Positions 1-8,609 of a stretch of 64,000 bases of DNA are shown one piece after another (position 1 is the stretch's first letter; each line of letters starts with the position of its first letter). Source of the stretch: Variovorax paradoxus (GTDB taxonomy: Bacteria > Pseudomonadota > Gammaproteobacteria > Burkholderiales > Burkholderiaceae_C); the NCBI RefSeq assembly GCF_018614955.1, contig NZ_JAGGNV010000035.1:106911-170910 (forward strand), given 5' to 3'. The position numbers and the translations under genes are program-made. The notes below the pieces were generated by a model that worked only from the letters and a program-made list of their open reading frames with translations, was not told the DNA's origin and searched no databases.

Positions 1-429
1 GCAGAGCGGCATCGCCGCCATGTCGATGAGCAACTGGCAGGCATCGACGCGCTGCAGGGCACCTATCCCTTCACGCTGGAGACGAGCGCGCGCGCCTATC
101 GCCTCAACAAGTTCCTGCACGGGATGACACGCCCGGAGCATCGCGCCCGCTTTCTCGCCGACGAAGAGGCTGCGTTCGAGGCGGCCGGGCTGACCACGCA
201 GGAGCGCGACCTGGTGCGCCGGCGCGACTGGCGCGGGCTGATCCACTACGGCGTCATCTTCTTCATGCTCGAGAAGCTCGGCGCCGTGCTCGGCGTTTCC
301 AACCTGCACATCTACGCCGCCATGCGCGGCCAGTCGCTGGAAGCATTCCAGCGAACGCGCAACGCACCCGGCGCGCTCTATTCCGTGGCCGGCAAGGACG
401 CGGCACCCCAAACCTGGAACAAATCATGA
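1..429 (+). CDS. LigA-type extradiol dioxygenase alpha subunit/domain (5' end outside window)
   Basis: The reading frame is open from base 1 and ends at a TGA at 427-429, so only the last 142 residues are seen. The segment matches the small helical alpha subunit of protocatechuate 4,5-dioxygenase (LigA family): a GTYPF start, a YRLNKFL helix, an ERARFLADEEAAF-like stretch (here HRARFLADEEAAF), RDWRGLIHYG, and a closing YAAMRGQSLEAF. In this family the alpha part closes the active site of the iron-binding LigB-type beta subunit during meta-cleavage of catecholic acids. It could be a free alpha subunit starting just upstream or the C-terminal domain of a fused gallate-type dioxygenase. The stop overlaps the next start (ATGA), so the two genes are translationally coupled. 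Confidence 0.6.
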   Translation, partial: AERHRRHVDEQLAGIDALQGTYPFTLETSARAYRLNKFLHGMTRPEHRARFLADEEAAFEAAGLTTQERDLVRRRDWRGLIHYGVIFFMLEKLGAVLGVSNLHIYAAMRGQSLEAFQRTRNAPGALYSVAGKDAAPQTWNKS

Positions 430-1406
430 AGATACCTTCGCGCCGCCACCTGCTCGCCCTGGCCGGCCTGCTGGCGATCGGTACGCCATGCAGTGCCGGC
501 GCCGCCGACGCCTACCCGAGCAAGCCGGTCAAGATCATCGTCGGCTACAGCGCCGGCGGTGCGGTGGACCTGATCGCGCGCTCTGTCGGCCAGCGCCTGG
601 CCGCCATCCTCGGCCAGCCGATCGTCGTCGAGAACAAGTCGGGCGCAGGCACCAACATCGCGGTCAAGGCGCTCATCACCAGTCCGCCCGACGGCTACAC
701 CCTGATGCTGGCAGCCAACGCACTGGCCGTGAATCCCACGCTGTTCCAGCCGGCGCCCTACGACCTGGAGCGCGACCTGACGCCGGTGTCCCTGGTCGGG
801 CGGGTGCCGGTGGTGGCTGCGGTGCGCGAGGGCTCGGAGTGGAAGACCCTGCAGCAGCTGGTGAGCGCGGCCAAGGCCAAGCCCGGCGCCTTCAGCGTCG
901 CGACGCCCGGCAACGGTTCCACGCCGCACCTGGCCATGGAGCTGTTCCAGCACACCGCCGGCGTGTCGCTGCGCCACGTGCCTTACAAGGGCGGCGCACC
1001 GGCGATCACCGATGCGATCGGCGGACACGTGGACGTGGTCGCGGTCAATGCGCTCGAAGCGTCGCCGCTGGCGAAGGCCGGCAAGCTGCGCGTGCTGGCA
1101 CTGATGAGTCCCGAGCGCGCGGCGGTGCTGCCCGGCGTACCGACCGTTGCCGAGTCGGGCTACCCGGGCTTCGAAGCCAGCGTCTGGTATGGCTTCGTGG
1201 CACCGGCAGGCCTTCCCAAGCCTGTCTTGGCGAAATTGCATGAAGCCGTGCAGAAGGCGCTCGAGTCGCCGGAAGTGCGCGACCAGCTTGCCGCGGCCGG
1301 CGGTGTTCCATTGCCCGGGCCGACCGAGCGCTTCGACAAGCTGCTCAAGAGCGAAGCGGCCCGCTACGGCAAGCTGATCCGCGAGGCCAGCATCAAGCCC
1401 GACTAG
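426..1406 (+). CDS. Bug-family (tripartite tricarboxylate) solute-binding protein 1
   Basis: This 326-residue protein is a periplasmic solute-binding protein of the Bug/TctC family, which binds carboxylates and aromatic acids. A signal peptide with an SRRHLL twin-arginine-like start and a hydrophobic core ends near residue 27 (AGAADA). The mature part opens with the family signature YPSKPVKIIVGYSAGGAVDLIAR, followed by GQPIVVENKSGAGTN and the late HVPYKGGAPA loop (sequences here quoted in pieces). The start overlaps the dioxygenase stop by four bases. No TctA/TctB membrane subunits are nearby, which is common for Bug proteins in Burkholderiales. The ligand may be the substrate of the neighbouring dioxygenase; that is inference. 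Confidence 0.93.
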   Translation: MKIPSRRHLLALAGLLAIGTPCSAGAADAYPSKPVKIIVGYSAGGAVDLIARSVGQRLAAILGQPIVVENKSGAGTNIAVKALITSPPDGYTLMLAANALAVNPTLFQPAPYDLERDLTPVSLVGRVPVVAAVREGSEWKTLQQLVSAAKAKPGAFSVATPGNGSTPHLAMELFQHTAGVSLRHVPYKGGAPAITDAIGGHVDVVAVNALEASPLAKAGKLRVLALMSPERAAVLPGVPTVAESGYPGFEASVWYGFVAPAGLPKPVLAKLHEAVQKALESPEVRDQLAAAGGVPLPGPTERFDKLLKSEAARYGKLIREASIKPD

Positions 1407-1416
1407 GCCTACGACC

Positions 1417-2115
1417 ATGAACGAACCCATTCGCATCATCTCGTCGATGGCCACGCGGGCGCTGCTCGACGAGCTCTCGGCCGCGTACTCGAAGCGCAGC
1501 GGCGCGCCAGTCGCCATCGAAGCGGTGGGCGGGGTCGAGGCCGCGCGCCGCGTGTCTGCCGGCGAGGCTTTCGACATGGTGGCGCTCGCCTCCGACGCGA
1601 TCGACAGGCTGGCCGCGGCCGGGCGGGTCGACGCGGCCGGCAAGGTCGACCTGGTCCGCTCGGGCGTCGGCGTGGCGGTGCGCTCGGGCGCCCCGCGGCC
1701 CGACATCGCCACCGAAGACGCGCTGCGCCGGGCCGTACAGGACGCGGCCAGCATCGGCTACTCGACGGGCCCGAGCGGCATCGCGCTCGTCGCGCTGTTC
1801 AAGCGCTGGGGCATCGCGGGCGACATCGAAGGCCGGCTGGTCCAGGCGCCGCCGGGCGTGCCCGTCGGCTCGCTGGTAGCGCGCGGCGATGTGGCCTTGG
1901 GCTTCCAGCAAATGAGCGAGCTGCTGCACGTCGAGGGCATCGACCTGCTCGGTGCCTTGCCGCCGTCCATCCAGATCGTCACGGTCTTTTCCGCCGCTCC
2001 GTGCGCCGGCTCGGCCCGGCGCGACGCCGTCCGCGCACTGCTCGATTTCATGCGCTCGCCGGAAACCGTCGAAGCCAAGCGCCGTCATGGCATGGAGCCG
2101 GCCGCGCCGGGCTGA
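1417..2115 (+). CDS. ModA-like solute-binding-fold protein without signal peptide
   Basis: The 232-residue product resembles the periplasmic molybdate-binding ModA fold. It begins with a first beta strand and helix (IRIISSMATRALLDELSAAY), then FDMVALASDAIDRL and the late strand VARGDVALGFQQMSELL, which are typical of this group. It has no recognisable export signal: the ligand-fold strand starts at about residue 5. It may therefore be cytoplasmic, or the true start may be missed. It follows the first Bug gene by 10 bases and is probably co-transcribed. Similar signal-less proteins occur next to aromatic catabolic genes in Burkholderiales, but I know of no assigned role. Molybdate transport itself is unlikely because no ModB or ModC is nearby. 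Confidence 0.6.
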   Translation: MNEPIRIISSMATRALLDELSAAYSKRSGAPVAIEAVGGVEAARRVSAGEAFDMVALASDAIDRLAAAGRVDAAGKVDLVRSGVGVAVRSGAPRPDIATEDALRRAVQDAASIGYSTGPSGIALVALFKRWGIAGDIEGRLVQAPPGVPVGSLVARGDVALGFQQMSELLHVEGIDLLGALPPSIQIVTVFSAAPCAGSARRDAVRALLDFMRSPETVEAKRRHGMEPAAPG

Positions 2116-2167
2116 TCGATGTGTTGACAGGCCCTGATATCGTCCCCCGTTTCGCTAGCTCGGCCAC

Positions 2168-3106
2168 ATGGAACTTCGTCAGCTCCGTTACTTTGTCCGC
2201 ACGGTCGAGCTCGGCAGCATGGGCCGTGCGGCCCTCGATCTCAATCTGGTGCAGTCGGCGCTCAGTCAGCAGATCAGCCGCCTCGAGAGCGAGCTGTCGA
2301 CGCGCCTGCTGCAGCGCAAGGCCAAGGGCGTGGTGCCGACCGAAGCGGGCCTGGCCTTCTTTCGCGAAGCACAGCTGACGCTGCGCCATGCCGACCAGGC
2401 CGCGCGCGTGGCGCAGCACGCCAGGCTCACGGGCACCGTCAGCGTCGGACTCGCCCCCACCACCGCTGCCGTGCTGGCCATGCCCTTCATGCGAGCGATG
2501 CGCGAGCGCTATCCGGACGTGCGCCTGCACATGGTCGAAAGCCTGTCCGGGCACCTGAGCGCGATGCTCAATGCCCGACAGCTCGACCTGGCGATTCTCT
2601 TCAACACCCAAACCGCGACGCGCTGGAGCGTGATGCCGCTGCTTGAAGAGAAGCTGCTGCTGATCCGCGCGCGCCGCCACATGTCGGCCAGCGCCGCGAC
2701 GAGCACGCGCAGCATCCCCACCGCGCGGCTGGCCAAGCTGCCGTTGATCCTGCCCACCGGCACGCATGGACTGCGCAGCGTCATCGATGCCGCCTTCGTT
2801 CGCGAAGGGATAGCGCCGCACCTGGTGGCCGAGATCGATTCGCTGGCGATGCTGATGGACACCGTCGATGCCGGCTTCGGCGCCACGGTGCAGCCCGGCG
2901 CCGCGGTGGGCCGATGGCCGGACGCGGCGGAGCGCTTCCACATGGCGCCGCTCGCGGACCGCGAAGCCCGGCGCCGCAACGCGGTATGCAGCCTCTCGGA
3001 CGACGAGCTCTCGCCCGCGGCGCTCGCGGTTCGCATCGTGCTCACCGACACCGCACAGGCGCTGGTGCGTGCTGGGCACTGGCCCGGCGCCACGCTGGCT
3101 GGCTGA
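2168..3106 (+). CDS. LysR-family transcriptional regulator
   Basis: A 312-residue LysR-type regulator. The winged helix-turn-helix fills residues 1-60 (MELRQLRYFVRTVELGSMGRAA, then LNLVQSALSQQISRLE), and the rest is a periplasmic-binding-type effector domain starting near GTVSVGLAP at residue 93. The start is the ATG followed by the family-typical ELRQLRYF. The gene lies upstream of and in the same direction as tcuA, 103 bases away. A 13-base T-N11-A palindrome sits in that gap, so it likely controls tcuAB and the genes beyond. In Salmonella the LysR protein TcuR controls tcuABC; whether this one responds to tricarballylate is inference. A TTGACA hexamer at 2124-2129 could be its -35, but no good -10 follows. 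Confidence 0.92.
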   Translation: MELRQLRYFVRTVELGSMGRAALDLNLVQSALSQQISRLESELSTRLLQRKAKGVVPTEAGLAFFREAQLTLRHADQAARVAQHARLTGTVSVGLAPTTAAVLAMPFMRAMRERYPDVRLHMVESLSGHLSAMLNARQLDLAILFNTQTATRWSVMPLLEEKLLLIRARRHMSASAATSTRSIPTARLAKLPLILPTGTHGLRSVIDAAFVREGIAPHLVAEIDSLAMLMDTVDAGFGATVQPGAAVGRWPDAAERFHMAPLADREARRRNAVCSLSDDELSPAALAVRIVLTDTAQALVRAGHWPGATLAG

Positions 3107-3110
3107 CCCA

Positions 3111-3123
3111 TCACGATTCGTGA
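3111..3123. promoter_or_regulatory. Candidate LysR operator (T-N11-A palindrome) upstream of tcuA
   Basis: The sequence TCACGA-T-TCGTGA is a perfect 6-base inverted repeat around one base. It fits the T-N11-A core recognised by LysR-type regulators. It begins five bases after the lysR stop codon and ends 86 bases before the tcuA start, the usual distance for an activator site. Binding by the adjacent LysR protein is inferred from position only. Confidence 0.5.
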
Positions 3124-3209
3124 AGGGGCCATGCGATGCGCCCCCTGGGCAGCGCGCGCCGCCTCTCCTAGAGTTCCTGCTCCTTCGATGAGACAAGTGA
3201 ACGCGGTGC

Positions 3210-4640
3210 ATGACTCCCCTTGATGTCCTGGTGATCGGCGGCGGCAACGCCGCGCTGTGCGCAGCGCTGATGGCGCGCGAAGCCGGCGCTTCGGTGATGC
3301 TGCTGGAGGCCTCGCCCAGGGCCTGGCGCGGCGGCAACTCGCAGCACGTGCGCAATCTTCGCTGCATGCACGACGCGCCGCAGGACGTGCTGATCGACGC
3401 CTATCCCGAGGAAGAGTACTGGCAGGACCTGCTGAAGGTGACCGGCGGCCGCACCGACGAGCAACTCGCGCGCCTGGTGATCCGCGCGTCGTCGAACTGC
3501 CGCGACTGGATGCGCAGCCACGGCGTGCATTTCCAGCCGCCGCTCTCCGGCGCCTTGCACGTGGCGCGCACCAACGCCTTCTTCATGGGCGGCGGCAAGG
3601 CGCTGGTCAACGCCTACTATCGCAGCGCTGAACGGCTGGGCGTGGCGATCCGCTACGAGACGCCGGTGGTCGCCGTCGAGCTCGACGGCGGGCGCTTCGT
3701 CGCGGCGCGCACCGCCTCCGGCGAGCGCATCGAGGCGAAGAGCTGCGTGCTGGCCGCCGGCGGATTCGAGTCCAACCGCGAATGGCTGCGCGAGGCCTGG
3801 GGCCAGAACGAGCGCGGCGAATGGCCGGCCGACAACTTCCTGATCCGCGGCACGCGCTTCAACACCGGCGTGCTGCTCAAGCACCTGATCGATGCCGGCG
3901 CCGACACCGTCGGCGATCCCTCGCAATCGCACTGCGTCGCCATCGACGCGCGCGCGCCGCTCTACGACGGCGGCATCTGCACGCGCATCGATTGCGTGTC
4001 GCTCGGCGTGGTGGTCAACCGCGAGGCGCAGCGCTTCTACGACGAAGGCGAGGATTTCTGGCCCAAGCGCTATGCGATCTGGGGCCGGCTGGTCGCGATG
4101 CAGCCGGGGCAGATCGCGTGGTCGGTGATCGACCGCAAGGCCGTGGGGCGCTTCATGCCGCCGGTGTTTCCGGGCACGCAGGCCGACACGCTGGGCGAGC
4201 TGGCCAGGAAGATCGGTGTCGACGAGGCCGCCTTCCTGCAGACCGTCGGCGACTACAACGCGGCCTGCTGCGTCGGCAGCTTCGACCACACCACGCTGGA
4301 CGACTGCCATACCGAGGGCCTGACGCCGGCCAAGACGCACTGGGCACGGCCACTGGACACGGCACCTTTCTACGCCTACCCGGTGCGCCCGGGCATCACC
4401 TTCACCTACCTCGGCCTCAAGGTCGACGAGACGGCGGCGGTGCGCTTCGGCAACCGCCCGAGCCCCAACCTCTTCGTGGCCGGCGAGATGATGGCCGGCA
4501 ACGTGCTGGGCCAGGGCTACACCGCGGGCGTGGGCATGAGTATCGGCACGGCCTTCGGCCGCATTGCCGGCACGCAGGCTGCGCGCTGCGCGCTGAACGA
4601 CAGAAGATCGACGGAGGCCGCGCTTGCAGCAGCTCACTGA
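3210..4640 (+). CDS. tcuA: FAD-dependent tricarballylate dehydrogenase
   Basis: A 476-residue flavoprotein of the fumarate reductase/succinate dehydrogenase FAD family that best fits TcuA, which oxidises tricarballylate to cis-aconitate. The FAD-binding Rossmann motif IGGGNAALCAALMAREAG lies at residues 9-26, followed by the acidic end of strand 2 (LLEAS). SQHVRNLRCMHD is characteristic of TcuA-like enzymes. The C-terminal FAD motif is NLFVAGEMMAGNVLGQGY with GVGMSIGTAFGRIAG. It overlaps tcuB by 17 bases, so the two are made together. The substrate here could be another tricarboxylate or an unsaturated ring-cleavage acid, since the neighbours differ from those in Salmonella. Confidence 0.88.
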   Translation: MTPLDVLVIGGGNAALCAALMAREAGASVMLLEASPRAWRGGNSQHVRNLRCMHDAPQDVLIDAYPEEEYWQDLLKVTGGRTDEQLARLVIRASSNCRDWMRSHGVHFQPPLSGALHVARTNAFFMGGGKALVNAYYRSAERLGVAIRYETPVVAVELDGGRFVAARTASGERIEAKSCVLAAGGFESNREWLREAWGQNERGEWPADNFLIRGTRFNTGVLLKHLIDAGADTVGDPSQSHCVAIDARAPLYDGGICTRIDCVSLGVVVNREAQRFYDEGEDFWPKRYAIWGRLVAMQPGQIAWSVIDRKAVGRFMPPVFPGTQADTLGELARKIGVDEAAFLQTVGDYNAACCVGSFDHTTLDDCHTEGLTPAKTHWARPLDTAPFYAYPVRPGITFTYLGLKVDETAAVRFGNRPSPNLFVAGEMMAGNVLGQGYTAGVGMSIGTAFGRIAGTQAARCALNDRRSTEAALAAAH

Positions 4641-5832
4641 ACTCGTGGCGCGCGCGCGGGCCGACGCGGACGGCGTAGGAACCGCCAACCCGCGCGTGAT
4701 TCCGATCCGGCCCGCGCTGCCGCTCACTGCCAGCGAGGAAGAGGTCGCCCGCATCCTGCAGATCTGCAATGCCTGCCGCTACTGCGAGGGCTTCTGCGCG
4801 GTGTTTCCCGCGATGACGCGCCGGCTCGAATTCGGCAAGGCCGACACGCACTACCTGGCCAACCTGTGCCACAACTGCGGCGCCTGCTTGCACGCCTGTC
4901 AGTACGCGCCGCCGCACGAGTTCGCGGTCAATGTGCCGAGGGCGATGGCGCAGGTGCGGATGCAGACCTACCAGGACTACGCGTGGCCGCCGGCCCTGGG
5001 TGCGCTCTACGGCCGCGCGGGCCTCACGGTCGCGCTGGCGCTGGCCGGCGGGTTGGCGCTGTTCCTGGTGCTGGTCGTGGCGCTGTCGGGCTCGCTGCTG
5101 CACGCGCCGCTGGCCGGCAACTTCTACGCGATCTTTCCGCACAACTTCCTGGCGGGGGTGTTCGGCGCGGTGTTCCTCTTCATCGTCTTCGCGCTGGGCA
5201 TGGGCCTGCGCCGCTTCTGGCGCGAGCTCTCGCCGGCAAGCGAAGGGCAACCCGCGAACGGCGCGGCGGCCGAGGCGACGCGCGACGTGCTGCGCCTCAA
5301 GTACCTCGACGGCGGCCACGGCGAGGGCTGCAACGAGGAGGACGACCGCTTCACGCTGTGGCGCCGGCGCTTCCATCACTTCACCTTCTACGGTTTCATG
5401 CTGTGCTTCGCCTCGACCAGCGTGGCGACGCTCTACCACTACCTGCTCGGGCTGCAAGCGCCTTATGCGCTCACGAGCCTGCCGGTACTGCTGGGCACGG
5501 CCGGCGGCATCGGACTGGTGATCGGCCCGCTGGGCCTGCTGTGGATGAACCTGCGGCGCGACCCGGCGCACGGCGACACGGCCCAGCGGCCGATGGACCG
5601 CGGCTTCATCGCCTTGCTGCTCTTGACCAGCGTCACCGGGCTGGCGCTCCTGGCCTGGCGCGACACGCGCTTCATGGCCTTGCTGCTGGCGGTGCACCTC
5701 GGGGTGGTGATGGCGCTGTTTCTCACCTTGCCCTACGGCAAGTTCGCGCACGGCATCTTCCGCTCGGCGGCGCTCTTGAAGTTCGCGATCGAGAAGCGTC
5801 TTCCGAACCGGATGCAGCTCGACGCCGACTGA
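4624..5832 (+). CDS. tcuB: Tricarballylate utilization 4Fe-4S membrane protein TcuB
   Basis: This 402-residue protein is the electron-transfer partner of TcuA, passing electrons from reduced FAD to the quinone pool. Two ferredoxin-type clusters are visible near the N-terminus: C48-x2-C51-x2-C54-x3-C58 and C82-x2-C85-x2-C88-x3-C92. The rest is mostly hydrophobic, with several transmembrane segments after residue 130 and conserved histidines (HHFTFYGF region) suited to heme or quinone binding. The start is a TTG inside the end of tcuA; no ATG is available before the first cysteine motif. A TcuC-type MFS tricarballylate transporter is absent from the window. Confidence 0.88.
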   Translation: MQQLTELVARARADADGVGTANPRVIPIRPALPLTASEEEVARILQICNACRYCEGFCAVFPAMTRRLEFGKADTHYLANLCHNCGACLHACQYAPPHEFAVNVPRAMAQVRMQTYQDYAWPPALGALYGRAGLTVALALAGGLALFLVLVVALSGSLLHAPLAGNFYAIFPHNFLAGVFGAVFLFIVFALGMGLRRFWRELSPASEGQPANGAAAEATRDVLRLKYLDGGHGEGCNEEDDRFTLWRRRFHHFTFYGFMLCFASTSVATLYHYLLGLQAPYALTSLPVLLGTAGGIGLVIGPLGLLWMNLRRDPAHGDTAQRPMDRGFIALLLLTSVTGLALLAWRDTRFMALLLAVHLGVVMALFLTLPYGKFAHGIFRSAALLKFAIEKRLPNRMQLDAD

Positions 5833-5865
5833 CGAACGACTCTCAAAAAAAGGAAGACCACCGAC

Positions 5866-6654
5866 ATGTCCCACGATGGAAAGCTCCACATCCCTTCGAT
5901 GAAAGACCGCTGCTCCGAAGCCGAGTGGCGTTCGCGCGTTGATCTCGCTGCCTGCTACCGGCTGATCGAGCACTACGGCATGGCCGACATGATGGCCAAC
6001 CACATCACCTCGCGCGTGCCGGGTGAGGAGGGCGCCTTCCTCATCAACGCCTACGGAATGATGTACGAGGAAGTGACCGCTTCGAGCCTGATCAAGGTCG
6101 ATCATTCGGGCGCCGTCCTTTCCAAGCCCGACTTCGGCGAACTGAATTACGGCGTCAACAAGGCCGGCTACGTGATCCACAGCGCGGTGCACGAGGCGCG
6201 GCCCGAGGTGGCCTGTGTGATCCACACGCACAGCTGGGCCTCGATGGCCGTGTCCTCGCTCGAATGCGGACTGCTGCCGCTGACGCAGACCGCGATGCGC
6301 TTCCTGAAGATCGGCTATCACGACTACCAGGGCGTGGTGCTCAACACCGACGAGCAGGCATCGCTCATCGCCGACCTGGGGCAGGGCGAGGCGCTGATCC
6401 TGCGCAACCACGGCGCGCTGGTGGTCGGGCGCAGCGTCGGCGAAGCCTTCAACTGGATGCACCGGCTCGAGCTGGCCTGCCGCGCGCAGATCGGCGCCAT
6501 GTCGTGCAACAGCCCGCTGCGCGCGGTGCCGCAGCCGGTGCTCGAGGAGACCTGGAACAACTACCAGCCGGGCACGCGCCGGCCCTACGGGCTCATGGAA
6601 TGGCCGGCGCTGCTGCGCAAGCTGGACCGCATCGACCCGAGCTACCGCGACTGA
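5866..6654 (+). CDS. Class II aldolase/adducin-family protein
   Basis: A 262-residue enzyme of the class II aldolase/adducin head-domain family. Zinc-type ligands are visible as H120 and H122 in IHTHS and H182 in LRNHGAL, with E110 as a possible catalytic acid. The family cleaves or epimerises phosphorylated sugars, but members in aromatic catabolic clusters act as decarboxylases of hydroxylated ring acids (for example dihydroxyphthalate or pyridine dicarboxylate decarboxylases), or as oxygenases. Next to a LigA-like subunit and a LigI-like hydrolase a decarboxylase or retro-aldol role is plausible, but the reaction is not known. A clear AAGGAAG ribosome site precedes the ATG. Confidence 0.85.
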   Translation: MSHDGKLHIPSMKDRCSEAEWRSRVDLAACYRLIEHYGMADMMANHITSRVPGEEGAFLINAYGMMYEEVTASSLIKVDHSGAVLSKPDFGELNYGVNKAGYVIHSAVHEARPEVACVIHTHSWASMAVSSLECGLLPLTQTAMRFLKIGYHDYQGVVLNTDEQASLIADLGQGEALILRNHGALVVGRSVGEAFNWMHRLELACRAQIGAMSCNSPLRAVPQPVLEETWNNYQPGTRRPYGLMEWPALLRKLDRIDPSYRD

Positions 6655-6698
6655 GGCGCCCCGCTTCGCTACCCACAACGAATCCTCTTTATCTCTCC

Positions 6699-7664
6699 AT
6701 GCAACGAAGACTCCTGTTGGGCGGCGCCGCCGCCCTCGCCGCATCCGTGGCCCTGCCTGCGCACGCGCAGAAGTTCCCGGCCAAGCCGGTCACCCTGGTC
6801 GTTCCCTTCGCGCCCGGCGGCAACCTGGACGTCGTTGCGCGGACCCTGGCACCGGCGCTGGAGCGCTCGCTCGGGCAGCCGGTCGTCGTCGACAACCGCG
6901 CCGGGGCGGGCGGCGCCCTCGGTGCTGCCTTCGTGGCGCGCGCACCGGCCGACGGCCACACGCTGCTGGTGAGCACGCCCAACGCGCTGGTGGTGCTCCC
7001 GCTTATTGCGAAGCAGGGTTTTCAGCTCGCGAGCTTCAGCCCAGTGGGACTGGCTGCGACCACCCCGCTGGTGGTCGTCGTGCGCGGGGAGGGCCGGTTC
7101 AAGGACATCGGCGCGCTGCTGGCGGAAGCGCGTGCCAAGCCGGGCCAGGTCTCTGCCGGCCACGCCGGGCCGGGCACCACCAACCACGTTGCGCTGCTTC
7201 AGCTCGAGCAGGTGGGCAAGCTGAGCCTCAACGCGGTGCCCTACAAGGGTTCCGCGCCCGCGCTGACCGATCTGATCGGCGGACAGATCGACATGGTGGT
7301 CGACCAGCTCACCAGTTCGGCGGCGCACATCCGATCCGGATCCCTGCGGGCGCTGGCCGTGATGTCGCGCGAGCGGGATCCGGCGCTGCCCGGCATACCG
7401 ACGCTGCGCGAGGCCGGCCTCGCGAACTTCGAGGCCACCACCGCGACCGGCCTGTTGGCGCCCGCCGGCACGCCGCCGGATGCGATCAGGGCGCTCAACG
7501 ACGCCTTGCGCAAGGCGCTCGACGACGAGGCGGTGAAGGGTCGACTGATCTCCGTCGGCAGCCCCGGCCGCGCCTCCTCACCGCAGGAATGGCTGGACAC
7601 GCTGAAGCGCGAAGACGCCAACGCCCAACTGCTTGCCAAGGCCGGCAAGCTGAAGTCCGAGTAG
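6699..7664 (+). CDS. Bug-family solute-binding protein 2
   Basis: A 321-residue periplasmic solute-binding protein of the Bug family. I chose the ATG at 6699 because it begins an RR-containing signal peptide (MQRRLLLGGAAALAASVALP, cleavage after AHA-Q near residue 23) directly before FPAKPVTLVVPFAPGGNLD. The open frame extends upstream but overlaps the aldolase gene in a different frame. NRAGAGGALG and VPYKGSAPALTDLIGGQID are the usual pocket loops. It follows the aldolase gene by 44 bases. It differs enough from the other two Bug proteins in the window that a different ligand is likely. Confidence 0.92.
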   Translation: MQRRLLLGGAAALAASVALPAHAQKFPAKPVTLVVPFAPGGNLDVVARTLAPALERSLGQPVVVDNRAGAGGALGAAFVARAPADGHTLLVSTPNALVVLPLIAKQGFQLASFSPVGLAATTPLVVVVRGEGRFKDIGALLAEARAKPGQVSAGHAGPGTTNHVALLQLEQVGKLSLNAVPYKGSAPALTDLIGGQIDMVVDQLTSSAAHIRSGSLRALAVMSRERDPALPGIPTLREAGLANFEATTATGLLAPAGTPPDAIRALNDALRKALDDEAVKGRLISVGSPGRASSPQEWLDTLKREDANAQLLAKAGKLKSE

Positions 7665-7674
7665 GGCTCCCGCG

Positions 7675-8568
7675 ATGGCATGTCCCTGCCTTCCCGCGCT
7701 GGCGAACTTCAGCCCCGTCGCCTTCGAGCTGCCCCGCGGCGCTTGCGACAGCCATGCCCATGTCTTCGGCCCCTTCGACCGCTTCCCGCTGGCGCAAGAG
7801 CGCAGCTACACGCCGGCCGAGTACCCGGCCGAGGCATTCATCGCGCACCTCGATCGGCTCGGCCTCGAGCGCGGCGTGCTGGTAACGGGAAGCGCCAGCG
7901 GCACCGACAACGGGTCGGTGCTCGCCGCGCTCGCAAAATATCCCGAGCGCCTGCGCGGCATCGCCGTGCCGTCGGTGGACGCAAGCGATGCCGAACTCGA
8001 CCGCTGGCATGCGGCAGGGATTCGCGGCGTGCGCGCCAACCTGTTCCGGCGCGACGGCCATGCGGTCTACCGCAACGGCATCGGCATCGAGGTGCTGGAG
8101 GCGCTCGCGCCGCGCATGCGCGAGCGCGGCTGGCATGCGCAGATCTGGATCCACGCGCCCGACCTGCCCGAGCTCGCGCCGCGCCTCTTGAAGCTCGGCG
8201 TGCCGCTGGTGGTGGACCACATGGGGCGCATGGCGACCGCGCGCGGCATCGACGATCCCGGCTTCCGCCAGCTCTGCCGCATGCTGGCCGAAGGCAGCGC
8301 ATGGACCAAGATCTCCGGCGCCGACCGCAACGGCCGCTCGGGTGCGCCCTACGACGACGTCGACCCCTTCGCCAAGGCGCTGCTCGACGCCAACATCGAG
8401 CGCGTGGTGTGGGGCAGCGACTGGCCGCACATCAACTATTTCGAAGCCGGCGAGGTGCCCGACGACGGTGTGCTGCTGAACCTGCTTGCGCGCTGGGTGC
8501 CGGACCCGGTGCAGCGCCGGCGGGTGCTGGTGGACAACCCGGCCGTGCTCTACGGCTTTGCCCTCTGA
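7675..8568 (+). CDS. LigI-like amidohydrolase (2-pyrone-4,6-dicarboxylate hydrolase family)
   Basis: A 297-residue TIM-barrel metal-dependent hydrolase. It carries H27-x-H29 in CDSHAHVFGP, VVDHMGR in mid-barrel, and the conserved aspartate in VVWGSDWPH near residue 245. Among amidohydrolases these motifs and the length best match 2-pyrone-4,6-dicarboxylate hydrolase LigI, which opens the pyrone lactone in the 4,5-cleavage pathway of protocatechuate and gallate. Other members hydrolyse different lactones, so the exact substrate is open. Its position in the same cluster as a LigA-type subunit supports a ring-cleavage pathway. The gene begins 10 bases after the preceding Bug gene. Confidence 0.82.
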   Translation: MACPCLPALANFSPVAFELPRGACDSHAHVFGPFDRFPLAQERSYTPAEYPAEAFIAHLDRLGLERGVLVTGSASGTDNGSVLAALAKYPERLRGIAVPSVDASDAELDRWHAAGIRGVRANLFRRDGHAVYRNGIGIEVLEALAPRMRERGWHAQIWIHAPDLPELAPRLLKLGVPLVVDHMGRMATARGIDDPGFRQLCRMLAEGSAWTKISGADRNGRSGAPYDDVDPFAKALLDANIERVVWGSDWPHINYFEAGEVPDDGVLLNLLARWVPDPVQRRRVLVDNPAVLYGFAL

Positions 8569-8609
8569 AGGGCTCCACGCTCGACATTCAACGACAAGGA
8601 GACAAGCAC

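Noticed and set aside
4417..6744. A 775-codon minus-strand open frame opposite tcuA, tcuB and the aldolase gene
   Set aside because: It lacks any domain pattern and mirrors the codon bias of the plus-strand genes, which have full motifs.
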